From NCBI RefSeq assembly GCF_017876515.1, contig NZ_JAGIOC010000001.1:3906001-3970000 (forward strand): DNA of 64,000 nt. Reading direction: 5' to 3'. The translations under genes and the position numbers were made by a program. The stretch comes from Brachybacterium fresconis (GTDB lineage: Bacteria; Actinomycetota; Actinomycetes; Actinomycetales; Dermabacteraceae). Below, in pieces: positions 42,005 to 50,442 of this stretch. Position 1 is the first letter of the stretch. Every line of letters starts with the position of its first letter. The notes below the pieces were generated by a model. That model made no database searches. It saw only the letters and a program-made list of their open reading frames with translations, and was not told the DNA's origin.

Positions 42005-42932
42005 TCGCGCCCTCCCGCAGCCCGGTCTCGGTGAGGATCGCCCGGATCCGCTCGACGGCCTCGCCCTCGATCGGCGTCATCGGGGAGGTCATGACGTTGG
42101 ACGAGAACACCCCGAGCTCGCGCAGCGCGGTCTTGAAGGCGCCCACGCCGGCGGCCGGGCCGACCTTGCCGACGGGCTGGAAGACGATCTCGAACAGGGC
42201 GACCAGGCGGTCCTGCTCGCGGCGCACCTGCTCCCAGTCGCCCGCGCGGGCGGCGCGGTGCATCCGCACGTAGCCAGCCGGATCGACGTTCCCGAGCCCC
42301 GGCACGGAGCCGTCGGCCCCCGAGAGATAGGCGCCGTCGACGACGACCTCGTGGCCGGTCATCAGGGTCAGCGGGGAGCCGGCGGCCCGGTTCGCGGCCG
42401 ACAGACGACGGAAGGAGACGTCGTCGCCGCTGGAGTCCTTGACCCCGGCGATCACGCCGTCCTGCCCCAGCCGCAGCAGCTGGGCGGGGGCGAGCTTGGT
42501 GTGCACGCAGACAGGAAGGTCATAGGCCCAGACCGGTGCGTCGGCGGCGGCCGCGACCGCGCGGAAATGGGTGTCGATCTCCTCGGGTCCGGTGATCGCG
42601 TAGAACGGGGCGGTGACGACGTATCCGGCGAGGTCGAAGCGCTCCGCGGCCCGGAGGTGCTGGATCACGCGATGGGTCTGCATGTCGATGGCGCCGGCGA
42701 TGACCGGCACCTGCCCGGCGACGAGGCCGGTGACGGCCTCGAGCACCCGGGCGCGCATCGCGTCGTCGAAGAACGCCACCTCGCCGCTGGAGCCGAGGGC
42801 GAAGATTCCGTCGACCCCGGCGTCCAGGAGTCGGGAGACCAGTCGCTCGAGCGAGGGGAGGTCGAGGTCGCCGTCCGCGGTCAGCGGGGTCAGCAGGGGC
42901 GGGACGACGCCGGAGAGGGTCGAGGTGGTCAT
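41997..42932 (-). CDS. nanA: N-acetylneuraminate lyase / DHDPS-family aldolase
   Basis: A 311-residue aldolase of the DapA/NanA family. Seen: GSSGEVAFF, Tyr137 (AYDLP) and Schiff-base Lys165 (GVKDSSGD). In this operon it most likely splits N-acetylneuraminate to ManNAc and pyruvate. Sequence alone cannot exclude another 2-keto-acid aldolase of the same family, as classical NanA carries slightly different substrate residues. GAAGGAG lies 10 bp before ATG 42932. Confidence 0.87.
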   Translation of the reverse strand: MTTSTLSGVVPPLLTPLTADGDLDLPSLERLVSRLLDAGVDGIFALGSSGEVAFFDDAMRARVLEAVTGLVAGQVPVIAGAIDMQTHRVIQHLRAAERFDLAGYVVTAPFYAITGPEEIDTHFRAVAAAADAPVWAYDLPVCVHTKLAPAQLLRLGQDGVIAGVKDSSGDDVSFRRLSAANRAAGSPLTLMTGHEVVVDGAYLSGADGSVPGLGNVDPAGYVRMHRAARAGDWEQVRREQDRLVALFEIVFQPVGKVGPAAGVGAFKTALRELGVFSSNVMTSPMTPIEGEAVERIRAILTETGLREGASV

Positions 42933-43035
42933 GGCAGGGGTGCTCCTTCGAAGAACGGGGGTGGAGTCGGAGTGGCCGAAGGCCGTGCGGTACGGGTGGA
43001 TCGGATGGACCGGGAGGACGGGCCCGACGGGCTCG

Positions 43036-43866
43036 TCAGAGCAACGACGGTGCAGCGGCGAGCAGGGTGCAGGTGTACTCGTCCTGCGCATCGGTGAAGA
43101 TCCGCCGGGCGGCGTCGTGCTCGACGACCCTCCCGTGGTTCATCACGATGATCGAGTCCGAGACGAAGCGGACCGTGCTGATGTCGTGGGAGATGAACAC
43201 CAGGCCCAGGCCGAGCTCGCGCTTGAGGTCCATCAGCAGGTTCAGCACCTGGGCGCGCACCGACACGTCGAGGGCGCTGGTGGGCTCGTCGGCGACGATG
43301 ATCTGCGGATCCAGGGCCAGGGCCCGGGCGATCGCGACGCGCTGGCGCTGACCGCCGGAGATCTGGCGGGGCATCACCTCGATGGCCGACTGGGGCAGGC
43401 CCACCAGGTGCAGCAGCTCCTGGACGCGGGCCAGCCGCTGCGGCTCGGTGCCGATGCCGTGCACGCGCAGCGGATCCATCAGCGTCTCCCGCACCGGCAG
43501 GCGCGGGTTCAAGGCGGTCGACGGGTCCTGGAACACCACCGAGACGGTGCGGCCCAGCTCCTTGCGCCGAGCCCGCCCACGCTGCATCGGCTCCCCGTTG
43601 AACAGGACGTTCCCGCTGGTGACGGGCTGCAGCCCGGTCATCACCCGGGCCAGGGTCGATTTGCCCGAGCCGGACTCGCCGACGATGCCGAGCACCTCGC
43701 CGCGGCGGACGGACACGCTCACGCCGTCGACCGCCCGGATGGTGTCCGGGTGGAAGAGGCCGCCGGTGCGCAGCTTGTGCACCACGTGCACGTCCTGCAG
43801 CTCGATGGTGGGCGGGTTCCCGCCGGTGCGTTCGGAGACGGACTGCGGTGCGGAAGGGGTGGTCAT
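43036..43866 (-). CDS. Oligopeptide-type ABC transporter ATPase
   Basis: A 276-residue ATPase of the DppF/OppF group. Walker A GESGSGKST, Q-loop VVFQDPSTALNPR, signature ISGGQRQRVAIARAL, Walker B IIVADEPTSALD and the H-loop VFISHDI are complete. It pairs with the ATPase domain fused to the permease encoded just upstream, giving the two nucleotide-binding domains. It overlaps that gene by 4 bp (ATGA). The likely cargo is sialic acid, from operon context. Confidence 0.93.
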   Translation of the reverse strand: MTTPSAPQSVSERTGGNPPTIELQDVHVVHKLRTGGLFHPDTIRAVDGVSVSVRRGEVLGIVGESGSGKSTLARVMTGLQPVTSGNVLFNGEPMQRGRARRKELGRTVSVVFQDPSTALNPRLPVRETLMDPLRVHGIGTEPQRLARVQELLHLVGLPQSAIEVMPRQISGGQRQRVAIARALALDPQIIVADEPTSALDVSVRAQVLNLLMDLKRELGLGLVFISHDISTVRFVSDSIIVMNHGRVVEHDAARRIFTDAQDEYTCTLLAAAPSLL

Positions 43867-45908
43867 CGCGGGTCTCCTTCGAGGGGCGCGAGCGGAGCAG
43901 GGACGGCCCCGGTGCTGGCCACGCGGTGACCGGAGGCACCGATCCCCAGCAGCTGCGGGCGCGTGGTGGGATCGGCCGACGGATCCAGCGAGCGCGGCGC
44001 GAAGCGGTCGCCGTCGGCGAAGTCGCGGGGGGAGGGGACGGTGCCGGAGACCTGGTGGAGCCGGTCGGCTCCGGCCTCGATCGACAGCACCGAGCCCAGC
44101 AGGCCGCGGGTGTACTCGTGGCGCGGATCGATGAGCATCTCGTGGGTGGTGCCCTGCTCCATCACCTGCCCCGCGTACATGACCGTCACCCGGTGGGCGA
44201 GCTGGGCGACCAGGGCGAGGTCATGGCTGACGAACACCATCGCGAAGCCGAGCTCCTCGCGCAGGGAGTTCAGCAGGTCCACGACCTGCTTCTGCACGGT
44301 CACGTCCAGCGCGGTGGTCGGCTCGTCGGCGATCACCAGCTTCGGATCACGGGTCAGCGCCATCGCGATCAGCACGCGCTGGCGCTGGCCTCCGGAGAGC
44401 TCGTGCGGGTAGGCGGACAGGGTGCGCTTCGGCTCCAGTCCCACCAGCTCCAGCAGCTCCGAGGCCGAGCGGGTCCCGCCGCGGCGGGTCAGCTGCGCCA
44501 TCTGCGAGCGGATCAGCATCGAGGGGTTCAGCGAGCTCAGCGCGTCCTGGTAGATCATCGCGATCTCGTGTCCGCGCAGGGCGTTGAGCTGCTTCGAGGG
44601 AAGCGTCAGCAGATCGACGCCGTCGAGCTCGACCGAGCCGCTGACCTGTGCGGTGGTCGGCAGCAGCCCCATCACGGCCAGCGACGCCACGGACTTGCCG
44701 GAGCCGGATTCGCCGACCAGCCCCATGGTCTCGCCGGGGCGGACCTCGAAGGAGATGCCGTCGAGGATGTCGATGTCACCGTGCGCCTCCGGGAAGGCGA
44801 CGCGCAGGTCCTCGACCTGCAGCAGGGGAGGCTGCGAGTCGTCGACCGCCGGACGCTCCGGACGCGACAGCTCCGCCCGACGCAGCGCGGCGAGGGAGTC
44901 GACCAGCAATCGGTGCGAGGCCTCCTCGTCTCTCGCGCCGAGCCCTCCGGCGGGTTTCTCGTCCGATCGCTCGACGGACTCCTCGGCGGAGCGTTCGGCA
45001 GATTGCTCCTCGGCGCGCTCGTCGGCCTCGACGTCGACCTTCGTGCGGATCCGCGGGCTCGCCATGGCATCGGTGAGCCCTTCGGAGAGGATGTTCAGCG
45101 AGAGCACGGTCAGCAGGATCGCCAGGCCGGGGAAGAACGTCGGCCACCAGTAGCCGGACAGCAGCAGCTGCTTGCCCTCGGCGAGGATGTTGCCCCAGGA
45201 GGGGTCCGGCGGCGGCACGCCCGCGTTGATGAAGGACAGCGAGGCCTCGAGCACGATCGCGTCGGCGACCAGCACGGTCGCGAAGACCATGATCGGCGCG
45301 ATGCAGTTGCGAGCCACGTGCTTGACCAGGATCCACGGGGTCGAGGCGCCCATCACCTGCGAGGCCGCCACGTAGTCCTCGCCGAACTGCGCCAGGACGT
45401 TGCCGCGGATCACCCGGGCCAGCTGGGGGACGTAGATGAAGCCGATCGCGAAGATCAGCACCGGCAGCGAGGTGCCGAAGACCGCCACGAACACGGCGGC
45501 CAGGGCGATGCCGGGGAAGGACATGACCACATCGAGCGTGCGCATCAGGATCTCGGAGGGGATCTTCGACGCCGTGGCGGCGAAGGAGCCCAGCACCATC
45601 GCGGCCACCAGGGCAGCGGCGGTCGCGAGCAGGCCGATCAGCAGGGAGGCGCGGGCGCCGTGCACGACGCGGGAGAAGATGTCGCGGCCGATGGCGTCCG
45701 TGCCCATCCAGTGCTCCCCGCTCGGCGGCAGCACGGGGGTTCCGGTCGCCAGCGGATCGTACGGGGCGGCCACCGGAGCGGCGATCGCCACCAGGACCAG
45801 CAGCATCAGGAAGGTGACGGCGATACGGCTGGGCCAGGGCAGGGCGGTGAGGGGTGCCAGCGGCCGGCCGCTGACGGCCTGGAGGCGGGATCCGAGCTTC
45901 GGTCGCAT
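43863..45908 (-). CDS. ABC transporter permease-ATPase fusion (DppC-DppD)
   Basis: A 681-residue fusion. Residues 1-290 are a DppC-like permease with an N-terminal helix, HWMGTDAIGRDIFSRVVHGAR, five more helices and an EAA-like loop (AASQVMGAS). Residues 290-345 are a Glu/Arg-rich linker. Residues 350-620 are a DppD-like ATPase with GESGSGKSV, LSGGQRQRVLIAMAL and LVIADEPTTALD, followed by the oligopeptide-type C-terminal extension. From memory, the same fusion occurs in the sialic-acid transporters SatABCD of Haemophilus ducreyi and SiaEFGI of Corynebacterium glutamicum. Confidence 0.93.
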   Translation of the reverse strand: MRPKLGSRLQAVSGRPLAPLTALPWPSRIAVTFLMLLVLVAIAAPVAAPYDPLATGTPVLPPSGEHWMGTDAIGRDIFSRVVHGARASLLIGLLATAAALVAAMVLGSFAATASKIPSEILMRTLDVVMSFPGIALAAVFVAVFGTSLPVLIFAIGFIYVPQLARVIRGNVLAQFGEDYVAASQVMGASTPWILVKHVARNCIAPIMVFATVLVADAIVLEASLSFINAGVPPPDPSWGNILAEGKQLLLSGYWWPTFFPGLAILLTVLSLNILSEGLTDAMASPRIRTKVDVEADERAEEQSAERSAEESVERSDEKPAGGLGARDEEASHRLLVDSLAALRRAELSRPERPAVDDSQPPLLQVEDLRVAFPEAHGDIDILDGISFEVRPGETMGLVGESGSGKSVASLAVMGLLPTTAQVSGSVELDGVDLLTLPSKQLNALRGHEIAMIYQDALSSLNPSMLIRSQMAQLTRRGGTRSASELLELVGLEPKRTLSAYPHELSGGQRQRVLIAMALTRDPKLVIADEPTTALDVTVQKQVVDLLNSLREELGFAMVFVSHDLALVAQLAHRVTVMYAGQVMEQGTTHEMLIDPRHEYTRGLLGSVLSIEAGADRLHQVSGTVPSPRDFADGDRFAPRSLDPSADPTTRPQLLGIGASGHRVASTGAVPAPLAPLEGDPR

Positions 45909-45909
45909 G

Positions 45910-46875
45910 TCAGATGCTCCTGATGCGGGGGTTGATGAGGACGTACAGCAGATCCACGAAGATGTTCACGACGATGAAGGCGATCGCGACGACGAGGGTC
46001 ACGCCCTGGACGAGGAACACGTCGTTGCGGGTGACGCCGTCGAGGATGAGCTGCCCCATGGCCTGGATGTTGAAGATGATCTCGATGACCACGGCACCGC
46101 CCATCAGGTAGCCCACCCGCAGGCCGAGCACGGTCACCGGGGTGATCAGGGCGTTGCGCAGCACGTTGCGGCTGATCACCACCGGGTACGGGACGCCGGC
46201 GCCGATGGCGGTGCGCACGTAGTCGCGGTCCAGCTCCTCGACCATGGCCGTGCGGACCACGCGGATCAGCGAGCCCGCCACCGGGACGCCGAGGGCCAGC
46301 GCCGGCAGCGCGATGCTGCGCACGTAGGCGGCGGGGTCCTCGGTCAACGGGACCCACCGCGAGACCAGGGCGGGGAAGATCCCCCAGCCGCCGGGCACCT
46401 CGCCGAGCCACTGGATCATGAGGATCGCCAGCCAGAACGAGGGGGTCGCCAGCGAGGCGATGGAGAACACGCGGATGATCTGGTCGACCCAGCCGTCGCG
46501 GAACAGGGCGGCCAGCACGCCGAGCACCGCGGAGATCACGATGGCGATCAGCAGCCCCAGGAAGGTCAGCTGCAGCGTGATCGGGAAGGCCTGGGCGACG
46601 ACCTCGGTGACGGGGACATTGCCGCTGGTCGTGCCGAGATCGCCCCGGAACCAGCCGGCGACGAAGGAGAAGTATCGCTGCAGCAGGGGGTCGTTGAGGC
46701 CGTTGGCCTCGCGATAGATGTCCAGCGCCTTCGGGGAGGCCGACGGGCCGAGCGCGCGTCGGGCGGGATCCGAGGGCGAGAAGGACATGATGACGAACAC
46801 CAGCAGCGCGGCGCCGAGGATCATGATCGGCAGCGCGACCAGGCGCCGTCCGATCAGGCGGACGAGTTGGGACAC
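45910..46875 (-). CDS. ABC transporter permease, DppB type
   Basis: A 321-residue membrane subunit with six helices: N-terminal GRRLVALPIMILGAALLVFVIM, a TIQLTF-like second segment (ITLQLTFLGLLIAIVISAVLG), and a cytoplasmic EAA loop near residue 215 (VRTAIGAGVPYPVV). It forms the membrane pore with the permease part of the next gene, which starts 2 bp after its stop. GTG start. A strong hairpin precedes it at 46920-46952. Confidence 0.93.
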   Translation of the reverse strand: MSQLVRLIGRRLVALPIMILGAALLVFVIMSFSPSDPARRALGPSASPKALDIYREANGLNDPLLQRYFSFVAGWFRGDLGTTSGNVPVTEVVAQAFPITLQLTFLGLLIAIVISAVLGVLAALFRDGWVDQIIRVFSIASLATPSFWLAILMIQWLGEVPGGWGIFPALVSRWVPLTEDPAAYVRSIALPALALGVPVAGSLIRVVRTAMVEELDRDYVRTAIGAGVPYPVVISRNVLRNALITPVTVLGLRVGYLMGGAVVIEIIFNIQAMGQLILDGVTRNDVFLVQGVTLVVAIAFIVVNIFVDLLYVLINPRIRSI

Positions 46876-46919
46876 GGGAGGTCCTCCGGTGGGGTGGCGG
46901 GTCTGCAGGAGGTCGGCGG

Positions 46920-46952
46920 GTGCCGGGGCCGACGGCGGGTCGGCCCCGGCAC
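46920..46952 (-). terminator. Hairpin between binding-protein and permease genes
   Basis: A perfect 14-bp stem (GTGCCGGGGCCGAC and its complement) with a 5-nt loop lies 9 bp after the binding-protein stop and 44 bp before the permease start. In binding-protein-dependent operons such a hairpin usually lets most transcripts stop, or protects the upstream mRNA, so that more binding protein than permease is made. Confidence 0.75.
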
Positions 46953-46960
46953 GGGACGGT

Positions 46961-48601
46961 TCAGGCCGAGGCCGTGGTCGCGACGTCCACGAAGCTCAGT
47001 CCCGTCAGGGAGATCGGCTGGAAGTCGACCAGGGTGCTGCCGTCCCAGGCGGTGGGCGACTTGCGGTGGAACAGCGGGTACAGCGGCACCTCGTCCGAGA
47101 GCAGGTCGAACAGCTGGCTCCAGACCTTCTCCTGCTCGGCGGCGTCGGCCGTCTCCAGGCCCTTCGTCAGCAGCTCCTGGACCTCGTCGTAGGCGCCCTC
47201 GCCCTTCCAGTGCATGCGGGTGTCGGTCCAGATGTCGTTGCCGTACCACCAGCGCATGAGCAGGTCGGGGTCGTTGCCGAAGACGGAGGGGTCGCCGGGG
47301 GCGATCACCACGTCGTACGCATCGGGGTCGGAGTCGATCGTGTTGTACACGTCGGCGGACTGCTTCTGCTCGAAGGCGACGTCGATGCCCAGGGCGGTCA
47401 GCGACTCCTGGATGATCGGGGTGACCTGCTGGACCCAGCCGTGGTCGGTGACCAGCATCCGGAAGGAGGCCAGCCCGGTCTCGGCGAACAGGGCCTTGGC
47501 CTTCTCCGCATCGAGCGAGTAGACCGTCGAGGCCTCCTTGTAGTTCGGGTGCTCGGGCTGGACGAAGCAGCTCGCCGCCGTCGCCTGACCGCTCAGACCG
47601 GTCTCGATGACCTTGTCCATGTCGATCGCGTAGAGGAACGCCTGGCGGTTCTTCAGATCGTTGAAGGGATTGTCCGGCGCATTGTTGAACATCGCGAACA
47701 GCAGCCCGAAGCCGCCGACGGACTCGACGTCGCTGGTGGCCTTGAGTCCGTCGATCGACAGGTAGGGCACCGAGTCGATGGCCTGGACGGTCTGCGACTG
47801 CAGCGCGTTGGTGCGGGTGGCCGCATCGGGGATGATCTGCCAGCTCATGGTGCCGGCCTTCGCGGGCATGGGGCCGGTGTAGTCGTCGAACCGCTCGAAC
47901 TCGACGATCTTGGAGGCGGCGCCGCTGTCGGTCATCGTCCAGGGGCCGGTGCCGATCGGATTCGAGTCGAAGGCCTTCGGATCTGCCTCGACCGCGGCCT
48001 GCGGCACGATCTTCACCGTGGAGAGCCGCTCGGCGAACACGCCGGTGGGGCTGGTCAGGCTGAAGGTGACGGTGGTGTCGTCCTTCTTCTCGACCCCCTC
48101 GATGAAGGAGATGAACTGGGCGTACAGCGAGGCGTTGTCCGGGTTCAGCACGCGCTCGAACGAGAAGACCACGTCGTCGGTGGTCACCGGGGAGCCGTCG
48201 TGGAAGACCGCGCCGTCGCGCAGCGTCACGTCGACGCTGGTGCCGTCGGCGCTGGGGATCTCGGTCGCCAGCGCCGCGTACACCTCGCGGGTGACGGGAT
48301 GCAGCTCGGTCAGGCCCTCGAGCGTGTGCCAGTTGACCGCGACCGTCAGGGCGGCCGACGTCGTCATCGGATCGAAGCCGTTGGTCCCCAGCTCGTAGCT
48401 GATGGCGGCGGTGAGGTGACCGTCCGGGTCCGCTTCGCCGGCGGGAGCGCCACCGGAGTCGGATCCGCCTCCGCTGCCGGAGCCGGTGTCCTTCGGAGCG
48501 CAGGCGCCGATGCCTGCGACGATCCCGGCGGCACCGGCGAGGACGGCGGAGCCGCGGAGGAATCCGCGTCGGCCCATGGGGCCGGTGGAGTTCGTGTTCA
48601 C
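46961..48601 (-). CDS. Extracellular solute-binding lipoprotein, family 5
   Basis: A 546-residue binding protein of the dipeptide/oligopeptide family 5. The leader MGRRGFLRGSAVLAGAAGI resembles a twin-arginine signal and ends in the lipobox IGAC, so it is lipid-anchored outside. Family blocks include WHTLEGLTELHP, VTLRDGAVFHDGSPVTTDDVVFS (split by context), IGTGPW and NRQAFLYAIDMDKV. As first gene of the nan operon it most likely captures sialic acid, although the family as a whole binds peptides. GTG start after AAGGGA. Confidence 0.93.
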   Translation of the reverse strand: MNTNSTGPMGRRGFLRGSAVLAGAAGIVAGIGACAPKDTGSGSGGGSDSGGAPAGEADPDGHLTAAISYELGTNGFDPMTTSAALTVAVNWHTLEGLTELHPVTREVYAALATEIPSADGTSVDVTLRDGAVFHDGSPVTTDDVVFSFERVLNPDNASLYAQFISFIEGVEKKDDTTVTFSLTSPTGVFAERLSTVKIVPQAAVEADPKAFDSNPIGTGPWTMTDSGAASKIVEFERFDDYTGPMPAKAGTMSWQIIPDAATRTNALQSQTVQAIDSVPYLSIDGLKATSDVESVGGFGLLFAMFNNAPDNPFNDLKNRQAFLYAIDMDKVIETGLSGQATAASCFVQPEHPNYKEASTVYSLDAEKAKALFAETGLASFRMLVTDHGWVQQVTPIIQESLTALGIDVAFEQKQSADVYNTIDSDPDAYDVVIAPGDPSVFGNDPDLLMRWWYGNDIWTDTRMHWKGEGAYDEVQELLTKGLETADAAEQEKVWSQLFDLLSDEVPLYPLFHRKSPTAWDGSTLVDFQPISLTGLSFVDVATTASA

Positions 48602-48629
48602 CGTGGTGACATCCCTTCATTGGGTTGGT

Positions 48630-48651
48630 CCCGACGCCCCGGGGCGTCGGG
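48630..48651 (-). promoter_or_regulatory. Perfect palindrome in the nan operon leader
   Basis: CCCGACGCCCC followed directly by GGGGCGTCGGG. In RNA it forms a stem about 30 nt before the binding-protein start. It may stabilise the transcript or act as a second regulator site; nothing decides between them. Confidence 0.45.
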
Positions 48652-48663
48652 GTCGTGGAAAAA

Positions 48664-48761
48664 CCCCGTCGTCGGGATCTGTCCTGACCCCGTCGTCGGA
48701 TTCCGGGATGGACCCGTCGTCGGGTCCCGTGGTGGAGCCCGTCGTCGGGACCCGTCCGGAT
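48664..48761. repeat. 24-25 bp tandem repeats, four copies
   Basis: Units at 48664, 48688, 48713 and 48738 begin CCCGTCGTCGG and then diverge. They lie in the leader of the nan operon between the candidate operator and the first gene. Confidence 0.88.
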
Positions 48762-48799
48762 CCCCTCCGCGAGAGACGACGGTTCGCCTCTCCGCGAAG

Positions 48800-48820
48800 A
48801 TCAGACGTATGATGTCTGAT
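48800..48820. promoter_or_regulatory. Candidate GntR (NanR-like) operator
   Basis: ATCAGAC (48800-48806) and GTCTGAT (48814-48820) form a perfect inverted repeat with a 7-bp spacer that contains the TATGAT -10-like box of the regulator gene. Position and symmetry fit a FadR-family dimer that represses both divergent units until sialic acid or a product is present. Binding itself is inference. Confidence 0.65.
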
Positions 48821-49029
48821 GACCAGAGAGAGTACATCACCACGACAGTGATCGCCACCACGGGGCGGGCGTTGCGACCAGCGGGTGGTCGTCCGGGCCG
48901 ACGAGCGATCCGCACGGGGCCGAGACGGCCCCGGTGCGGTCGATACGGACCGGGACGACGCGGGACGAGGCAGAACAGGCACGATGGAGTGATGCACCGC
49001 ACACGGCTGTGCATCGGGGAGGAGACGAC

Positions 49030-49752
49030 ATGGTTCGCACGAAGGGGGCCGGCGGCAGCGCCGTCGAGCGCATCCAGGAGCTCATCCTGGCCGAGGGGCT
49101 GGTCCCGGGGGATCCGATGCCCACCGAGACCGCGCTGTGCGAGCGCTTGGAGATCTCCCGCTCCTCCGTGCGCGAGGCCATGCGCACGCTCGCCTCGCTG
49201 GACATCGTCGAGGTGCGCCACGGGCACGGGACCTTCGTGGGCCAGCTCTCGCTCGCTCCGCTGGTCAACGGCCTGCTGTTCCGCGCCCGGCTCGACGACG
49301 GCAATGACCTGCGGGCCCTGCGGGAAGTGGTGGAGCTGCGCATCGCGATCGATCTGTCCGTCGCCGATCAGCTCGTCGACATCTACCGCGGCACCGTCAA
49401 TCCCGAGCTCGAGTCGCTCGTGGAGGAGATGCGGACGCTGGCTGGCCGGGGCGAGCCGTTCCCGCAGGCCGACGCGGCCTTCCATAGCACCCTCTTCGCG
49501 GACCTGGCCAACGGCCTCATGCGCCAGCTCGCCCAGGCCTTCTGGGAGATCCACACGACGGCGGTGCCGATGTTGGGGCTGGCCCCGGCGGAGGACATCC
49601 TGGACACGGTCGAGGCCCACCGCGCCATGCTCGTCGCCCTCGAGGCGGGGGACGCCGACGCCTACCGTGCGGCGGTCCACGAGCACTACCGCCCGCTGGG
49701 GCGCACCCTCGATGCGGCCGCGGAGACCGGACGGACCGCCGCGCTCCGGTGA
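49030..49752 (+). CDS. nanR: FadR-subfamily GntR regulator of the sialic-acid operon
   Basis: A 240-residue repressor. Residues 10-75 are the GntR winged helix (VERIQELIL, PTETALCERLEISRSSVREAMRTLASL, VRHGHGTFV). The remainder is an FCD effector domain with the metal-binding pattern Asp/His seen in DAAFHSTLF and DTVEAHRAML. FadR-type regulators with FCD domains govern sialic-acid genes in several bacteria, and this one is divergent from the nan operon, so NanR is the likely role. GGAGGAG precedes ATG 49030. Its stop codon (49750-49752) lies inside the first unit of a tandem array. Confidence 0.87.
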   Translation: MVRTKGAGGSAVERIQELILAEGLVPGDPMPTETALCERLEISRSSVREAMRTLASLDIVEVRHGHGTFVGQLSLAPLVNGLLFRARLDDGNDLRALREVVELRIAIDLSVADQLVDIYRGTVNPELESLVEEMRTLAGRGEPFPQADAAFHSTLFADLANGLMRQLAQAFWEIHTTAVPMLGLAPAEDILDTVEAHRAMLVALEAGDADAYRAAVHEHYRPLGRTLDAAAETGRTAALR

Positions 49753-49868
49753 CCCGAGGGCTGCCGCGCTCCGGTGACCCGAGGGCTGCCGCGATCCGGT
49801 GACCCGAGGGCTGCCGTGGTCCGGCGACCCGAGGGCTGCCGTGGTCCGGCGACCTGAGGGCTACCGTG
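49744..49868. repeat. 25-bp tandem repeat, five copies
   Basis: Units at 49744, 49769, 49794, 49819 and 49844 share TCCGGTGACCCGAGGGCTGCCG. The array begins in the last codons of the GntR gene, includes its stop, and ends 6 bp before the start of the next gene, so it supplies that gene's leader. Adjacent units 1-2 are identical. Confidence 0.97.
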
Positions 49869-49874
49869 GGGTCC

Positions 49875-50417
49875 ATGACCTCTGTGGATGAACCCGCGCA
49901 GCTGGCGGCCCTGGACATCTTCCTGCCCTCCCCGCCGCCGGATCCCGAGCAGCAGGAGGCCTTCCTGGACGAGGCCGCCGCGCTCGCTCTCGACGGCCAC
50001 CCGATCACCGTCTACTTCCAGGACGAGGACGCCTGGGCCTTCGAGGAGTGCGAACCGGTGCGGGAGATGCTGGAGGCCGTGGGGGACGCGGTGCTGCCGG
50101 TGACGGTGCTGGGGCTGGACATCGTGGTCAGCTGGGCCTATCCGAGCACGGATCAGATGACGCGCTTCGCCCAGGTCGGCGGTGCGTCGGAGGCACCGCG
50201 GTCGGCAGCGGCCTCCGCGTGCGGTCCCGGCGGTGCCGGCGCGCCGATGCCCCGCGAGGCAGGCGGCTTCGCCGCCCAGCTGATGGGCGCCGCCCCTGCT
50301 CCGGCCCGCCCGGCCGGAGGACCGGAGATCGAGGGTCGACGCAACCTCATGGGCGGTGACCACGGGGACGGTCTGCCCGATCGGGCGTCCCCGGCCCCTG
50401 GAGCCGTGGCCGACTGA
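49875..50417 (+). CDS. ArsD-fold protein lacking metal-binding cysteines
   Basis: A 180-residue protein. Residues 10-105 follow the ArsD pattern: LDIFLPSPP, AWAFEECEPVREMLEAVG, ALPVTVLGLDIVVSWAYPSTDQMTRFAQ. ArsD carries As(III) to the ArsA pump through a vicinal Cys pair near its N-terminus; here that position reads PSPPP and only isolated cysteines occur, so arsenic binding is unlikely. The last 75 residues are Gly/Ala/Pro-rich. No arsA, arsB or arsR is nearby. A thioredoxin-like scaffold with another task is possible. Confidence 0.6.
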   Translation: MTSVDEPAQLAALDIFLPSPPPDPEQQEAFLDEAAALALDGHPITVYFQDEDAWAFEECEPVREMLEAVGDAVLPVTVLGLDIVVSWAYPSTDQMTRFAQVGGASEAPRSAAASACGPGGAGAPMPREAGGFAAQLMGAAPAPARPAGGPEIEGRRNLMGGDHGDGLPDRASPAPGAVAD

Positions 50418-50442
50418 CCTCGCCGGAGGCTCGGGGCGGGCG

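Larger units (their letters stand above)
48602..49029. promoter_or_regulatory. Divergent nan/regulator control region
   Basis: These 428 bp separate the nan operon (-) from the GntR gene (+). From left to right: a 22-nt palindrome in the leader (48630-48651), a tandem array of 24-25 bp units (48664-48761), and an inverted repeat that is the candidate operator (48800-48820). TATGAT at 48809-48814 fits a -10 box for the regulator gene, and a TACTCT on the minus strand (48829-48834) could be the -10 for the operon. No coding frame is credible. Confidence 0.6.
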
